A stretch of 64,000 nt of DNA from Fimbriimonadaceae bacterium (lineage in GTDB: Bacteria; Armatimonadota; UBA10988): positions 62,001-126,000 of the forward strand of contig JADZEX010000014.1 of assembly GCA_020850355.1 (NCBI GenBank), written 5' to 3'. A model generated the notes under the pieces. That model did no database searches. It saw nothing but the letters and a program-made list of their open reading frames with translations, and was not told the origin of the DNA. Below, piece by piece: positions 7,701-15,879 of this stretch. The position numbers and the translations under genes were made by a program. The stretch's first letter is position 1; each line of letters begins with the position of its first letter.

Positions 7701-8780
7701 ATGAGCCACCTCTTGCTCGGGGCGCTGCTGCTGGCGGCCTCGCCGGCCGCACCCAGCGCCACGGTCGGCTACCTGGACCTGGCCGCCGCGCTGACCCGCC
7801 TGGCTGGCCCGGGCGCGCAGCAGCTCGACGACCGCGCCGCCGCGCTGCGCCGGCTGGCCGCGTCGTTGGCGGCGCCCGACGTCCCGCCGCCGCCGAACGC
7901 CGAGGCCTGGCGCCAGGATCTGACGCCCTTGGCGAGCAGCGCGGAGCCGGGCGACGCCGGCCTGGAGCTGCAGCTCCTGCGGCAGGGGCTCGACGCCCAG
8001 ATTCGGCGGGCTCGCGAACGCGAGCGCGCCTTCCAGGCCGCGGCGCTGAGCGGCGAGCTGGAGGCGGCCCGCCTCGCAGCCCGCGAGACGCGGCTGCTGT
8101 GGCAGCAACTGCTGGCGCTCCAGCAGCGCTACGAGCGGTTGCGGCTGGAACTCGCCGAACGCGCTGGCGCGCCCGGCTCGCGGGAGGTCGACGGCGCGCT
8201 GTTCCGGCGACGGTTGCTCGACAGCGCCACTGACGCGCTGACCGCCTGGCGCGCCGAACAGGACGGCGCGCAGCTCAGCCGGGCGCGGCGCGCGCGCGCG
8301 GTCGCCCTGGAGTCCACCCTGGAGTCGGCCGCCGCCGAGCTGGAACGCCTCGGCGAGCGGCTGCTGGCGCGCCGGGAGGCCGCGCTGGCGACCGCGGCGG
8401 CGGACCGCCAGGAGACCCTCGCCACGGCCCAGGCAGCGCTCCACGGCGCCATCGACCTGCGGCTGGCGGGCTGGCAGAGCCGCCTGCCGCAACGCGTCGA
8501 GGAGGTCGCCGCGCGGCTGGAGCAGCAACGGCAGGCCTGGCTCGAGGGCGCCGCGGCGCTGAGTGCAGCCGCCACCCGACTGCGGGTCGGCGACCCGCTG
8601 GCCCGCCGCGACGAGGCCTTGGCCTGGTTGCGCGTCGCCAGCCGGCGGTTGCGGCTCGACCTGCGACTGGAGCCGCAGGCCGGCCTGCCCGACCTCACCG
8701 CGCCCGTGCTGGAGCTGGTCTTGGAGTTGATGGCCGACCCGGCCCTGTTGGCGCCATTTCAGGAAGTGGAACTGCCATGA
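7701..8780 (+). CDS. exported coiled-coil protein, possibly OmpH/Skp-like
   Basis: 359 residues. A signal peptide is visible (SHLLLGALLLAASPAAP), then VGYLDLAAALTRLAG, which recalls the mature start of OmpH/Skp chaperones, followed by almost continuous Arg/Glu/Ala-rich heptad helix to the C-terminus. The ATG at 7701 is preceded by a promoter; no Shine-Dalgarno site is obvious. The stop overlaps lpxD by 4 nt. In many diderms an ompH/skp gene precedes lpxD, which supports an outer-membrane chaperone role. It is about twice the length of Skp, so homology is only suggested. Confidence 0.6.
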   Translation: MSHLLLGALLLAASPAAPSATVGYLDLAAALTRLAGPGAQQLDDRAAALRRLAASLAAPDVPPPPNAEAWRQDLTPLASSAEPGDAGLELQLLRQGLDAQIRRARERERAFQAAALSGELEAARLAARETRLLWQQLLALQQRYERLRLELAERAGAPGSREVDGALFRRRLLDSATDALTAWRAEQDGAQLSRARRARAVALESTLESAAAELERLGERLLARREAALATAAADRQETLATAQAALHGAIDLRLAGWQSRLPQRVEEVAARLEQQRQAWLEGAAALSAAATRLRVGDPLARRDEALAWLRVASRRLRLDLRLEPQAGLPDLTAPVLELVLELMADPALLAPFQEVELP

Positions 8781-9820
8781 AGTTGTCCGCCGTTGCGGTG
8801 CTCCTGGAGGGCACCGCCAGCGCCGCACCCGAGCTCGAGGTGCGGGGCCTCAACACTCCCGCGACCGCCGCCGCGGGCGAGCTGGTGGTTGCCTTCGACG
8901 ACGCCGCCGTGGCGCTGGCCGAGGCGGGCCCCTGCGCCGCGGTGGTCGTGCCGCGGGGCGCCGCGTGCGGCAAGCCGCACATCGCCGTGGCCGATCCGCG
9001 CCGGGCGCTGGCCCGGCTCTTGGTGGCCTTCGCCCCGCCGCCGCCGGCGCCGCGCGGGGTGCACCCGCGGGCCCTGGTGGATCCCAGCGCGACGCTCGGC
9101 GAGGGCCTTAGCATCGGGCCAGGCGCCGTGATCGGGGCCGGCACCGCCGTCGCCGACGGCTGTCGGATCGGCGCCAACACGGTGGTTGGTGAGCACTGCT
9201 CGCTGGGGCCCGACTGCGTGCTGCACCCGAACGTGACGCTCTACGATCACTCCCACCTGGGCAGCCGGGTGGTGGTCCACGCCGGCACCGTGATCGGGGC
9301 CGATGGCTTCGGCTACCAGCATGACGGGCAGGCTCACCAGAAGGTGCCGCAGTTGGGTGGGGTGCAGATCGACGACGACGTCGAGATCGGTGCCAACAGC
9401 ACCATCGACCGCGCCACCCTCGGCTTCACGCGGATCGGTGCGGGCAGCAAGATCGACAACCTGGTGATGGTCGGCCACAACGTCCAGCTTGGCCGGCAGG
9501 TGCTGCTGGTGGCGCAGTGCGGCATCGCCGGCAGCAGCGTGCTGGAGGATGGGGTGGTCCTGGCGGGCCAGGCCGGGGTGGCCGACCACCTGCGGATTGG
9601 TGCCGGGACGGTCTTGCTGGCGCAGTGCGGGGTGATGCGGGACGTGCCGGCCGGATCGCGGCTGGGCGGCTCGCCGGGCTTGCCGCAACATGAGTGGTTC
9701 CGGCAACTGGCGGCGATCCGCCGCCTCGAACAGACCGGGCGTCGCGTCAGTCGGCTCGAGGCCGCCGTCGACGAGTTGCGCGCGGGCGGGCAAGGAGCTG
9801 GGTGCGGTGAGTCGTCTTAG
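8777..9820 (+). CDS. lpxD: UDP-3-O-acylglucosamine N-acyltransferase
   Basis: 347 residues. An N-terminal uridine-binding-like domain (about 1-95) is followed by left-handed beta-helix hexapeptide repeats (about 100-310: PSATLGEGLSIGPGAVIG and similar) and a C-terminal helix. MVGHNVQ carries the catalytic His of the family; GADGFGYQ is also family-specific. It transfers the second acyl chain in lipid A synthesis, which implies an outer membrane. It overlaps the upstream coiled-coil gene (ATGA) and the downstream secreted-protein gene by 14 nt. Confidence 0.93.
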   Translation: MKLSAVAVLLEGTASAAPELEVRGLNTPATAAAGELVVAFDDAAVALAEAGPCAAVVVPRGAACGKPHIAVADPRRALARLLVAFAPPPPAPRGVHPRALVDPSATLGEGLSIGPGAVIGAGTAVADGCRIGANTVVGEHCSLGPDCVLHPNVTLYDHSHLGSRVVVHAGTVIGADGFGYQHDGQAHQKVPQLGGVQIDDDVEIGANSTIDRATLGFTRIGAGSKIDNLVMVGHNVQLGRQVLLVAQCGIAGSSVLEDGVVLAGQAGVADHLRIGAGTVLLAQCGVMRDVPAGSRLGGSPGLPQHEWFRQLAAIRRLEQTGRRVSRLEAAVDELRAGGQGAGCGESS

Positions 9821-11636
9821 TCTGTTCGCCGTCACGGCCTGGGCGCTGCTGACGGCACCCCTGGCGGCGGTCACCACGCTGCGCTGCGAAGTCTCCACCA
9901 CCGCCGGCCCGCCGGCCGCGGCGTTGGTCAGCCTCAACGGGGTCCCGACCATTCGGCTCCGCCACGAGCAGTCGGCGGTGGCGCGGCAACTCGCCGCCGA
10001 GGTGGTGGCACGGGTCCAAGAGGCGGCCGAGGCCGGCCCGACGCCGGCCCAGATCCGGACCGCCGCGGCGCCCGGCGGCGAGGTGGCGGTGCTGGCCGGC
10101 GCGGTGCGGCTGGTGACGGCCAGCGTCGCCCAGGGCAAACTGGCGCGGCAGACGCCGGACTCGCTGGCCCAGACCTGGGTCGCAGCGCTGCGCCGGGCGT
10201 TCGCCACGACCTACCTCAGCGTGCCGGGCAGCGGGCTGCTGATCGCGCTGGGCGAGACGGCCACCGTCGCGGTGCGCGGCTACCCGGCGGGCGGGCCGTT
10301 CAAGTGCAGCGGGCTGGCCAGCAGCCTGGCCCGGGTTCAGCCGGCAGACGACTGGAGCCGCCTGAGGGTCAGCGGCCGGGCGGTCGGCCGGGGTGAGCTG
10401 ACGCTGCAACGTGGCCACGCCCGGTTGACGTTGCCGGTCGCGGTGAAGAAGCGGGCGGGCAGCCTGCCGGGCCAGATCAGCGTTGAGGTGACCGGGCGCG
10501 AGGTTCCCGGCACGATGCTGCGCGAGGCCGTCTGGGCGCAGTTGATGGCCGTCGCGAAGCTCGAACCCGGGGCCCGGATGCGGTTCGATGTGCCCGACGA
10601 TCCGTCCCTGCCCCCACCGGGCGGGCGCGGGCAAGTGGCCTTGGCGGTGGCCATCGAGGGGCCGGACTACCTGCCGTTCCAGAGCCGCGTGCTCGCCAAT
10701 GTGCAGGTCTCCGACTGGCCGGACGCACCGGCCGAGTGGCTGCTGGTGAGCAACGATCCCGAGAGCGTGCGGGGTACCCGGCTGCTGCTGCGCGGACGGC
10801 TGCGCAAGGAGCAGCGCACGCGGCTGCTCTACCATCACCTCAACGCCACCGGGCAGCCGCTGGTGCTGGAGGTGCGGCTGCTCAACCACCACGACCGGCC
10901 GGCCCGAATCCATGTCCGCGACGCCTTTGCCGGACCGTCGCCGAATCCCGAAGTCGCTGGCCATGTCTGTGCGCGGCGCTACTGGCAGCAGCGCCTGGCC
11001 GGGCAGGGCTACTGGCTGCGCCTGCCGCCGCACACCGCCTGGACCATCACCGGCGTGACCTGCGGGCTGAACGAGACGCTCAGCGGGCTCAGCGAGTTTT
11101 GGCCGGCCGAACTGGATGACCTGGAGGTGCAGGTCGTCGCTACCAGCGGCGCCCCAGTGCGTGGGCCGCGCGGCATCGCGGCCGCCGCCACCGCGCCCTT
11201 CTCGGACATGTTCCTGTTTGCCAAGCCCGACTTCAGCGCCACCTACGCCTACCGCCCGGGCGGCATGTACGCCTTCATGAACGTCGGCCGTGACCCGCTG
11301 AAGAGCGTTCTCGGCCCGCCGCTGATGGGCAACTACGGGGCAGTCTACGATCTCAACCTGACCTTCGAGAACAGCGCCGAGCGCGAGCAGCGCTTCGAGC
11401 TCGTCTTCAGCGCCGACGGCGGCGCAGCCATCGGCACCGTGGTGGTCAACGGGCGGATCTACGAAACCAAGCTGGTCCGGGGCGGCGAGCAGGAGCGGTT
11501 GCTGGATCTGTTACTGCCGCCCGGTGGGCAGCAGGTCTACCGCATTCGGACGCTGCCGGAGTCGGGCAGCAACTACCCACTGCGGATTGTCGGCCGGCCC
11601 TACACGGTGGGCTGGGCCGGGCGCGGCAAGCCGTGA
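9807..11636 (+). CDS. secreted protein of unknown function
   Basis: 609 residues from a GTG at 9807 with AAGGAG 9 nt upstream. A signal peptide is evident (SRLSLFAVTAWALLTAPLAA). The rest is beta-rich with no recognised family; notable segments are PGEEL-type strand patterns and a conserved-looking SATYAYRPGGMYAFMNVGRDP in the C-terminal third. It is sandwiched between lpxD and murB with overlaps at both ends (14 nt and a GTGA overlap), so it is likely an envelope or periplasmic protein made with them. An earlier ATG at 9690 would be lpxD shadow. Confidence 0.7.
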   Translation: MSRLSLFAVTAWALLTAPLAAVTTLRCEVSTTAGPPAAALVSLNGVPTIRLRHEQSAVARQLAAEVVARVQEAAEAGPTPAQIRTAAAPGGEVAVLAGAVRLVTASVAQGKLARQTPDSLAQTWVAALRRAFATTYLSVPGSGLLIALGETATVAVRGYPAGGPFKCSGLASSLARVQPADDWSRLRVSGRAVGRGELTLQRGHARLTLPVAVKKRAGSLPGQISVEVTGREVPGTMLREAVWAQLMAVAKLEPGARMRFDVPDDPSLPPPGGRGQVALAVAIEGPDYLPFQSRVLANVQVSDWPDAPAEWLLVSNDPESVRGTRLLLRGRLRKEQRTRLLYHHLNATGQPLVLEVRLLNHHDRPARIHVRDAFAGPSPNPEVAGHVCARRYWQQRLAGQGYWLRLPPHTAWTITGVTCGLNETLSGLSEFWPAELDDLEVQVVATSGAPVRGPRGIAAAATAPFSDMFLFAKPDFSATYAYRPGGMYAFMNVGRDPLKSVLGPPLMGNYGAVYDLNLTFENSAEREQRFELVFSADGGAAIGTVVVNGRIYETKLVRGGEQERLLDLLLPPGGQQVYRIRTLPESGSNYPLRIVGRPYTVGWAGRGKP

Positions 11637-12541
11637 GTCTCGCGGCTCGGCTGGCCGACCTGGCGGCCCGCGACGGGTCCAGCCTGAGCGCCGAGCAGCC
11701 GCTCGCCGAGCTGACCACCTGGCGGATCGGCGGCCCGGCCCAGTGGGTGCTGCGCCCCCGCAGCCGCGCTACGCTGGTCGCCGCGGTGGCCCTCGCCCGT
11801 GCCGCGGGACAGCGGGTCTGGGTGATGGGCAACGGCTCCAACCTGCTCTGCCCCGACGCCGGTGTGCGGGGGCTGGTCCTCAACCTGACCGGCGCCCTGG
11901 CCGGGGTGCAGATCAGCGGCGACCAGGTAATCGCCGAGGCGGGCGCCTTCCTGCCGAAGCTGGCCCGCGACACGCTGGCCGTCGGGCTGCGCGGTCTGGA
12001 GTGCGTCGGCGGGGTGCCCGGCACCATCGGCGGTGGCGTGGTGCTGAACGCCGGGATCCCCGAGGCGACCCTGGGCCAGGTCGTCGAAAGGGTCGACCTG
12101 CTCGACGAGCAGGGCGAGACCTTCACGTTGCCCGCCGCGGAGCTGCACTTCGCGCATCGCAGCAGTCTGCTGCAACAGCGGCCCTGGCTGGTGCTGGCGG
12201 CCACCCTGCGCCTGCAACCGGGCGACCGCGCCGCCGGCGAGGCCAAGCTGGCGGAGCACCTCGCCTACCGCCGGCGGACGCAGCCGCTCAAAGAGGCAAC
12301 CTGCGGCAGCGTCTTTCGGCGCCCGCCAGGCGACTTCCCCGGCCGCGTGATCGAAATCTGCGGCGGCAAAGGCCTGCGGGTCGGCGGGGCCGAGGTGTCG
12401 AGCCTGCACGCCAACTGGATTGTCAACCGCGGCGGCGCCACGGCGGCCGATGTGCAGGCGCTGATCGCCGAACTGCAGCGGCGGGCCCGCGCGCAGTGCG
12501 GGATTGAGCTGGTGCCGGAGGTGATCGTCTGGGAGCCCTGA
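11633..12541 (+). CDS. murB: UDP-N-acetylenolpyruvoylglucosamine reductase
   Basis: 302 residues from a GTG at 11633 that overlaps the preceding stop (GTGA). FAD-binding motifs TTWRIGGPA, GNGSNLLCPDAG and GGVPGTIGGGVVLNAG are present, then YRRRTQPL and GSVFRRPPG, which carries the Ser of the active-site loop, and a C-terminal GGAEVSSLHANWIVN. It makes UDP-N-acetylmuramate for peptidoglycan. The usual NP after GSVFR is replaced by RPPG. It ends the envelope run and converges with the BNR gene, 4 nt apart. Confidence 0.93.
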   Translation: MSLAARLADLAARDGSSLSAEQPLAELTTWRIGGPAQWVLRPRSRATLVAAVALARAAGQRVWVMGNGSNLLCPDAGVRGLVLNLTGALAGVQISGDQVIAEAGAFLPKLARDTLAVGLRGLECVGGVPGTIGGGVVLNAGIPEATLGQVVERVDLLDEQGETFTLPAAELHFAHRSSLLQQRPWLVLAATLRLQPGDRAAGEAKLAEHLAYRRRTQPLKEATCGSVFRRPPGDFPGRVIEICGGKGLRVGGAEVSSLHANWIVNRGGATAADVQALIAELQRRARAQCGIELVPEVIVWEP

Positions 12542-12545
12542 CCTT

Positions 12546-13631
12546 TCAGCCGACCAGCCGCACGGCGTAGACCGGTGGCAGGTGGCCGTTCAGTAGGTGC
12601 CAGGTGTCGCCAGCGTCGGCGGTGGTCCAGACATTGCCGGTGGTCGAGCCGAAGGCCAGCGTGCAGCCGTCGGCGGCGACGTCCAGGGCATGGCGGTAGA
12701 CCAGGTCGTAGGCCTCCTGCTGCGGCAATCCCTGGCGCAAGACCTCGAACCACCGCCCGCCATCGCGTGAGCGGGCGACCACCAACTGCGCCTCGACCGG
12801 CACCCGGAACTGGTCCTTGATGGCCGGGATGTACCACCCCACCGCGGCATCGCGCGGGCTCACCGCGACCGCGAAGCCGAACCGCGAAGGGGGCACCTCC
12901 AAGGCGGTCCAGGTGGCCCCGCCATCGGTGCTGCGGTAGCTGTCGCAGTGGTGGGTCGCCCAGAGCACGGCGGGCTGGTCGAGACAGCGCACGATCCGGT
13001 GGGGGTCCTGCAGGTTGAGGTAGGTCGCCTGCTCCGGCGGCAGGAAGTCGGCGCTCATGCCTTCGCCGCGCAGCGTCCAACTGGCGCCATCGTCGGCAGT
13101 CAGCCAGACCCCGCCGCAGGAGATGCCGATCACGACGTCGGCCGGGTTGGCCGGGTTGGGGCAGATCGAGTGGATGCCCGGCTCGTCGAGCCCGCCGCCG
13201 AACCACTCGCGCCGCTCGGGGCGGTCCCAGAGCGCGCGGTTGAGCTGCCAGCTCTCGCCGCCGTCGGTGCTGCGGAACAGCCCGCCCGGCGCCGTGCCAG
13301 CCCACAAATCGCCGGCCGCGGTGCCCGCCGGTTCGAGCGCCCAGAGGTAGCTCAGCGTCCACGGGTTGCGGTCGTCGGGGTCGTCCGGCTTCACCGGATA
13401 GGCCGGCGCGGCGACCTCCTCCCAGGTGGCGCCCTGGTTGGCGCTGCGGTGCAGCTTGACTCCAAAGTGGCCCAACGCCGAGGCGGCGTACCAGCGGCCG
13501 TCGCGCGGATCGACCAGCAGTTGCGACACCGGGTCGCCGAGGAACGAGACGCGTTCCAGCTTCCAGCCGGCGGCCGTCGGCCGGTAGTCGAACAGCCCCT
13601 TGCGGGTTCCCAGCAGCAAGTGCTGCGCCAT
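12546..13631 (-). CDS. BNR/sialidase-like beta-propeller protein
   Basis: 361 residues, no signal peptide. It begins with LLLGTRKGLFDY, characteristic of a family annotated exo-alpha-sialidase, and contains several BNR boxes of the S-x-D-x-G-x-T-W type (RSANQGATWEE, RSTDGGESW, RSTDGGATW, TTADAGDTW). A hydrolase function is not shown; the catalytic Arg triad and Tyr of true sialidases cannot be assigned. It follows the MoaD/ThiS-like gene by 9 nt and is the last gene of the operon starting at 18491. The lack of a secretion signal suggests a cytoplasmic role. Confidence 0.8.
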   Translation of the reverse strand: MAQHLLLGTRKGLFDYRPTAAGWKLERVSFLGDPVSQLLVDPRDGRWYAASALGHFGVKLHRSANQGATWEEVAAPAYPVKPDDPDDRNPWTLSYLWALEPAGTAAGDLWAGTAPGGLFRSTDGGESWQLNRALWDRPERREWFGGGLDEPGIHSICPNPANPADVVIGISCGGVWLTADDGASWTLRGEGMSADFLPPEQATYLNLQDPHRIVRCLDQPAVLWATHHCDSYRSTDGGATWTALEVPPSRFGFAVAVSPRDAAVGWYIPAIKDQFRVPVEAQLVVARSRDGGRWFEVLRQGLPQQEAYDLVYRHALDVAADGCTLAFGSTTGNVWTTADAGDTWHLLNGHLPPVYAVRLVG

Positions 13632-13640
13632 CAGCGTTCC

Positions 13641-13910
13641 CTATCCGCCCGAGAGGGCCTGAAAGATGTGGATCTGGTCGGTCGGGCCGACCGGGTCGGT
13701 CAGTCGCCCGCGGTCGCGCACGCGGCGACCGTTGACGAACAGCTCGACGTGCTGCCGGAGCTGGCCCTGGTCGTCGAGCAGATAACCCCGCAACCGCGGC
13801 TCGCGGTCACACAGCGCTTGCACCGCCGCGGCGACGGTCTCGCCTGGCACCGTCTGCGGCGGACACGCCACGTGGCGCTGCACCGCCTTCGCAAGATGAC
13901 ACACCGGCAT
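13641..13910 (-). CDS. MoaD/ThiS-family ubiquitin-like sulfur carrier
   Basis: 89 residues ending in IFQALSGG, the C-terminal Gly-Gly that is adenylated and thiocarboxylated in MoaD/ThiS proteins. The middle has the beta-grasp pattern VELFVNGRRV with DQIHIFQAL. The ATG at 13910 has AGGGA upstream. No E1-like enzyme (MoeB/ThiF) lies in this window, so the pathway served is unknown. It lies between a radical SAM gene and a BNR-propeller gene in a tight operon. Confidence 0.8.
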   Translation of the reverse strand: MPVCHLAKAVQRHVACPPQTVPGETVAAAVQALCDREPRLRGYLLDDQGQLRQHVELFVNGRRVRDRGRLTDPVGPTDQIHIFQALSGG

Positions 13911-13918
13911 CAGCGTCC

Positions 13919-14932
13919 CTACTCGCCGAAGCGACCCGGCAGCCGCTCGCCACAACGCGGACAGCCGCCGTCTTGGACAATAGACTGACGCATCCGATAT
14001 TGCGCTCGTGTGATCAGCGGCTCGCCGCACCGCGCGCAGGACGTGTCCCAGCCCTCGCCGGTGGCCGTGGCGTCGCTGTAGACGTAGCGCAGACCGGCCT
14101 CGCGCGCCGCCTGGCGAGCGGCCAGCAGTGCTTCCCGCGGGGTCGGCGGCAGGTGGCGCAGCGCGTGGTCGGGGTGGAAGCGGTTGAGGTGCCAGGGCAC
14201 GTCCGGCCCGAGGTGGCGTAACAGCCAGTCGGCGGTCCGGCGCAGATGGTCCGCGGAGTCGGTCAGAGTTGGGATCACCAGCGTCGTCACCTCCACCCAC
14301 ACGCCAGCCTCGTGGTACCGTCGCAGCGCCGCCAGGACCGGCTCCAGGGGCGCGCCGGTGAGCTGTTGGTGAACCGCCGGGTCGAACGCCTTGAGGTCGA
14401 CATTCACCGCCAGCAGGCAGGGCAGAATGGCCGCCTGGGGCTCCGGCTGCAGGCAGCCGTTGGTCTTCCAGACCACCGCCAGCCCGGCCTGGCGGGCGGC
14501 GACAGCGACGTCGAGGGCGTACTCCAACCAGACCCCCGGTTCGCTGTAGGTCGCGGCGATGGTGCCACAGCCGGCAGCCGCCGCGCGCTGCACCAGCTCG
14601 TCCGGCGCCACGAACTCGGCCGCCGGGCCGCGGCCAGCTTTCGGGGCCTGCGAGACCAGCCAGTTTTGGCAGTAGCGGCAGCTCAGGTTGCAGCCGCCGG
14701 CCGCGAAGCTGAAGGTCGCTGCGCCGGGGCGCACATGGTACAGGAACTTGCGCTCGATCGGCGCTGGCGCGGCGACCGCGAGCTGCCCGTAGGCAGTGCT
14801 ATACAGCGCGCCGCCATGGGCCACCCGGACCCCGCAAGTGCCCTGCTGGCCATCGCCCAGGAGACATTCCAGCGGGCACAGCCGACAGACCAGGTGGTCG
14901 CCCTGCGGCTCCCACCAGCGGGCGGGCGTCAT
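13919..14932 (-). CDS. AmmeMemoRadiSam-type radical SAM protein
   Basis: 337 residues. N-terminal cysteines CRLCPLECLLGDGQQGTCG match the start of the AmmeMemoRadiSam radical SAM family; GGCNLSCRYCQNW gives the CxxxCxxC [4Fe-4S]/SAM motif. A C-terminal zinc-ribbon-like part has CARCGEP and CPRCGERL. The PflA-like fold suggests an activating or protein-modifying enzyme; the substrate is unknown. The AMMECR1 and Memo partners that name the system are absent here. The ATG at 14932 lies 5 nt after the ispH stop. Confidence 0.87.
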   Translation of the reverse strand: MTPARWWEPQGDHLVCRLCPLECLLGDGQQGTCGVRVAHGGALYSTAYGQLAVAAPAPIERKFLYHVRPGAATFSFAAGGCNLSCRYCQNWLVSQAPKAGRGPAAEFVAPDELVQRAAAAGCGTIAATYSEPGVWLEYALDVAVAARQAGLAVVWKTNGCLQPEPQAAILPCLLAVNVDLKAFDPAVHQQLTGAPLEPVLAALRRYHEAGVWVEVTTLVIPTLTDSADHLRRTADWLLRHLGPDVPWHLNRFHPDHALRHLPPTPREALLAARQAAREAGLRYVYSDATATGEGWDTSCARCGEPLITRAQYRMRQSIVQDGGCPRCGERLPGRFGE

Positions 14933-14937
14933 CGCCG

Positions 14938-15879
14938 TCAGCCGCCCTGCGCCGCTGCCACCAGCTCCCGCGGCGCCCGGAAGTGAATCCGCTCCTCGGC
15001 TGTCTTGAGCGTGTCGACCGGCACCGCCCGCAGGTCCATCAGGCGGGACATCACCTGGTCGACCACCAACTCCGGCGTCGACGCGCCGGAGGTCACGCCG
15101 ATCACCTGGAACTGCTCGACCCACTCCGGGCGCAGCTCCTCGGCCGTGCCGATCAGGTAGCTGACGCAGCCATTGCTCTCCGCCACTTCGCGCAGGCGGT
15201 TGGTGTTGCTGCTGGTGGTCGAGCCAACCACCAGGATCATGTCGCACTGCTCGGCCAGTGCCTTGACCGCTTCCTGGCGAGTGGTGGTGGCGTAGCAGAT
15301 GTCTTCCTTGCGCGGCGTCCGCAGCCGTGGGAAGCGCGCCGCGAGGACCTCGACGATGCTGGTGACCTCGTCCACACTGAGGGTGGTCTGCGTCAGCACC
15401 ACCAGCCGCTCGGCCTGCGCCAGCTCCAGCGTCCGCGCCTGGTCGACGTTGTCGACCAGCACCATCTGCGCCGGTGCCTCGCCCATCGTGCCCTCGGCTT
15501 CGACATGCCCTTCGTGGCCGATGTAGAGAATGGTGTAGCCCCGCTGCGCCCACTCGCGGGCTTCGCGGTGGACCTTGTCGACCAGCGGGCAGGTCGCGTC
15601 GATGATCTTCAGGCCCCGCTGGCGCGACTGCTCGCGGACCTCGGGGCTGACCCCGTGGGCGCTGAAGACGACCGGCATCCCGGCCGGCACTTCGGCGATC
15701 TCCTCGACGAAGACCACCCCGCGGTCCTCGAAACTGCGCACCACCCACTCGTTATGGACGATCGCGTGGCGCACGTAGAGCGGCGTCCCGAAGGCGTCCA
15801 GCGCGCGGTTGACAATGTCGATGGCGTAGGCCACCCCGGCACAGAAGCCGCGCGGGGCGGCCAGCACAACTCGTTCCAT
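14938..15879 (-). CDS. ispH: 4-hydroxy-3-methylbut-2-enyl diphosphate reductase
   Basis: 313 residues from the ATG at 15879, which shares a base with the upstream stop (TGATG). Three conserved cysteines that hold the Fe-S cluster are seen in GFCAGV, DATCPLVDKVH and DICYATT; VGSTTSSNTNRLREV is also diagnostic. It performs the last step of the MEP isoprenoid pathway, yielding IPP and DMAPP. It is translationally coupled to the TIGR03960-type gene. A TTG one codon upstream is possible. Confidence 0.95.
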   Translation of the reverse strand: MERVVLAAPRGFCAGVAYAIDIVNRALDAFGTPLYVRHAIVHNEWVVRSFEDRGVVFVEEIAEVPAGMPVVFSAHGVSPEVREQSRQRGLKIIDATCPLVDKVHREAREWAQRGYTILYIGHEGHVEAEGTMGEAPAQMVLVDNVDQARTLELAQAERLVVLTQTTLSVDEVTSIVEVLAARFPRLRTPRKEDICYATTTRQEAVKALAEQCDMILVVGSTTSSNTNRLREVAESNGCVSYLIGTAEELRPEWVEQFQVIGVTSGASTPELVVDQVMSRLMDLRAVPVDTLKTAEERIHFRAPRELVAAAQGG

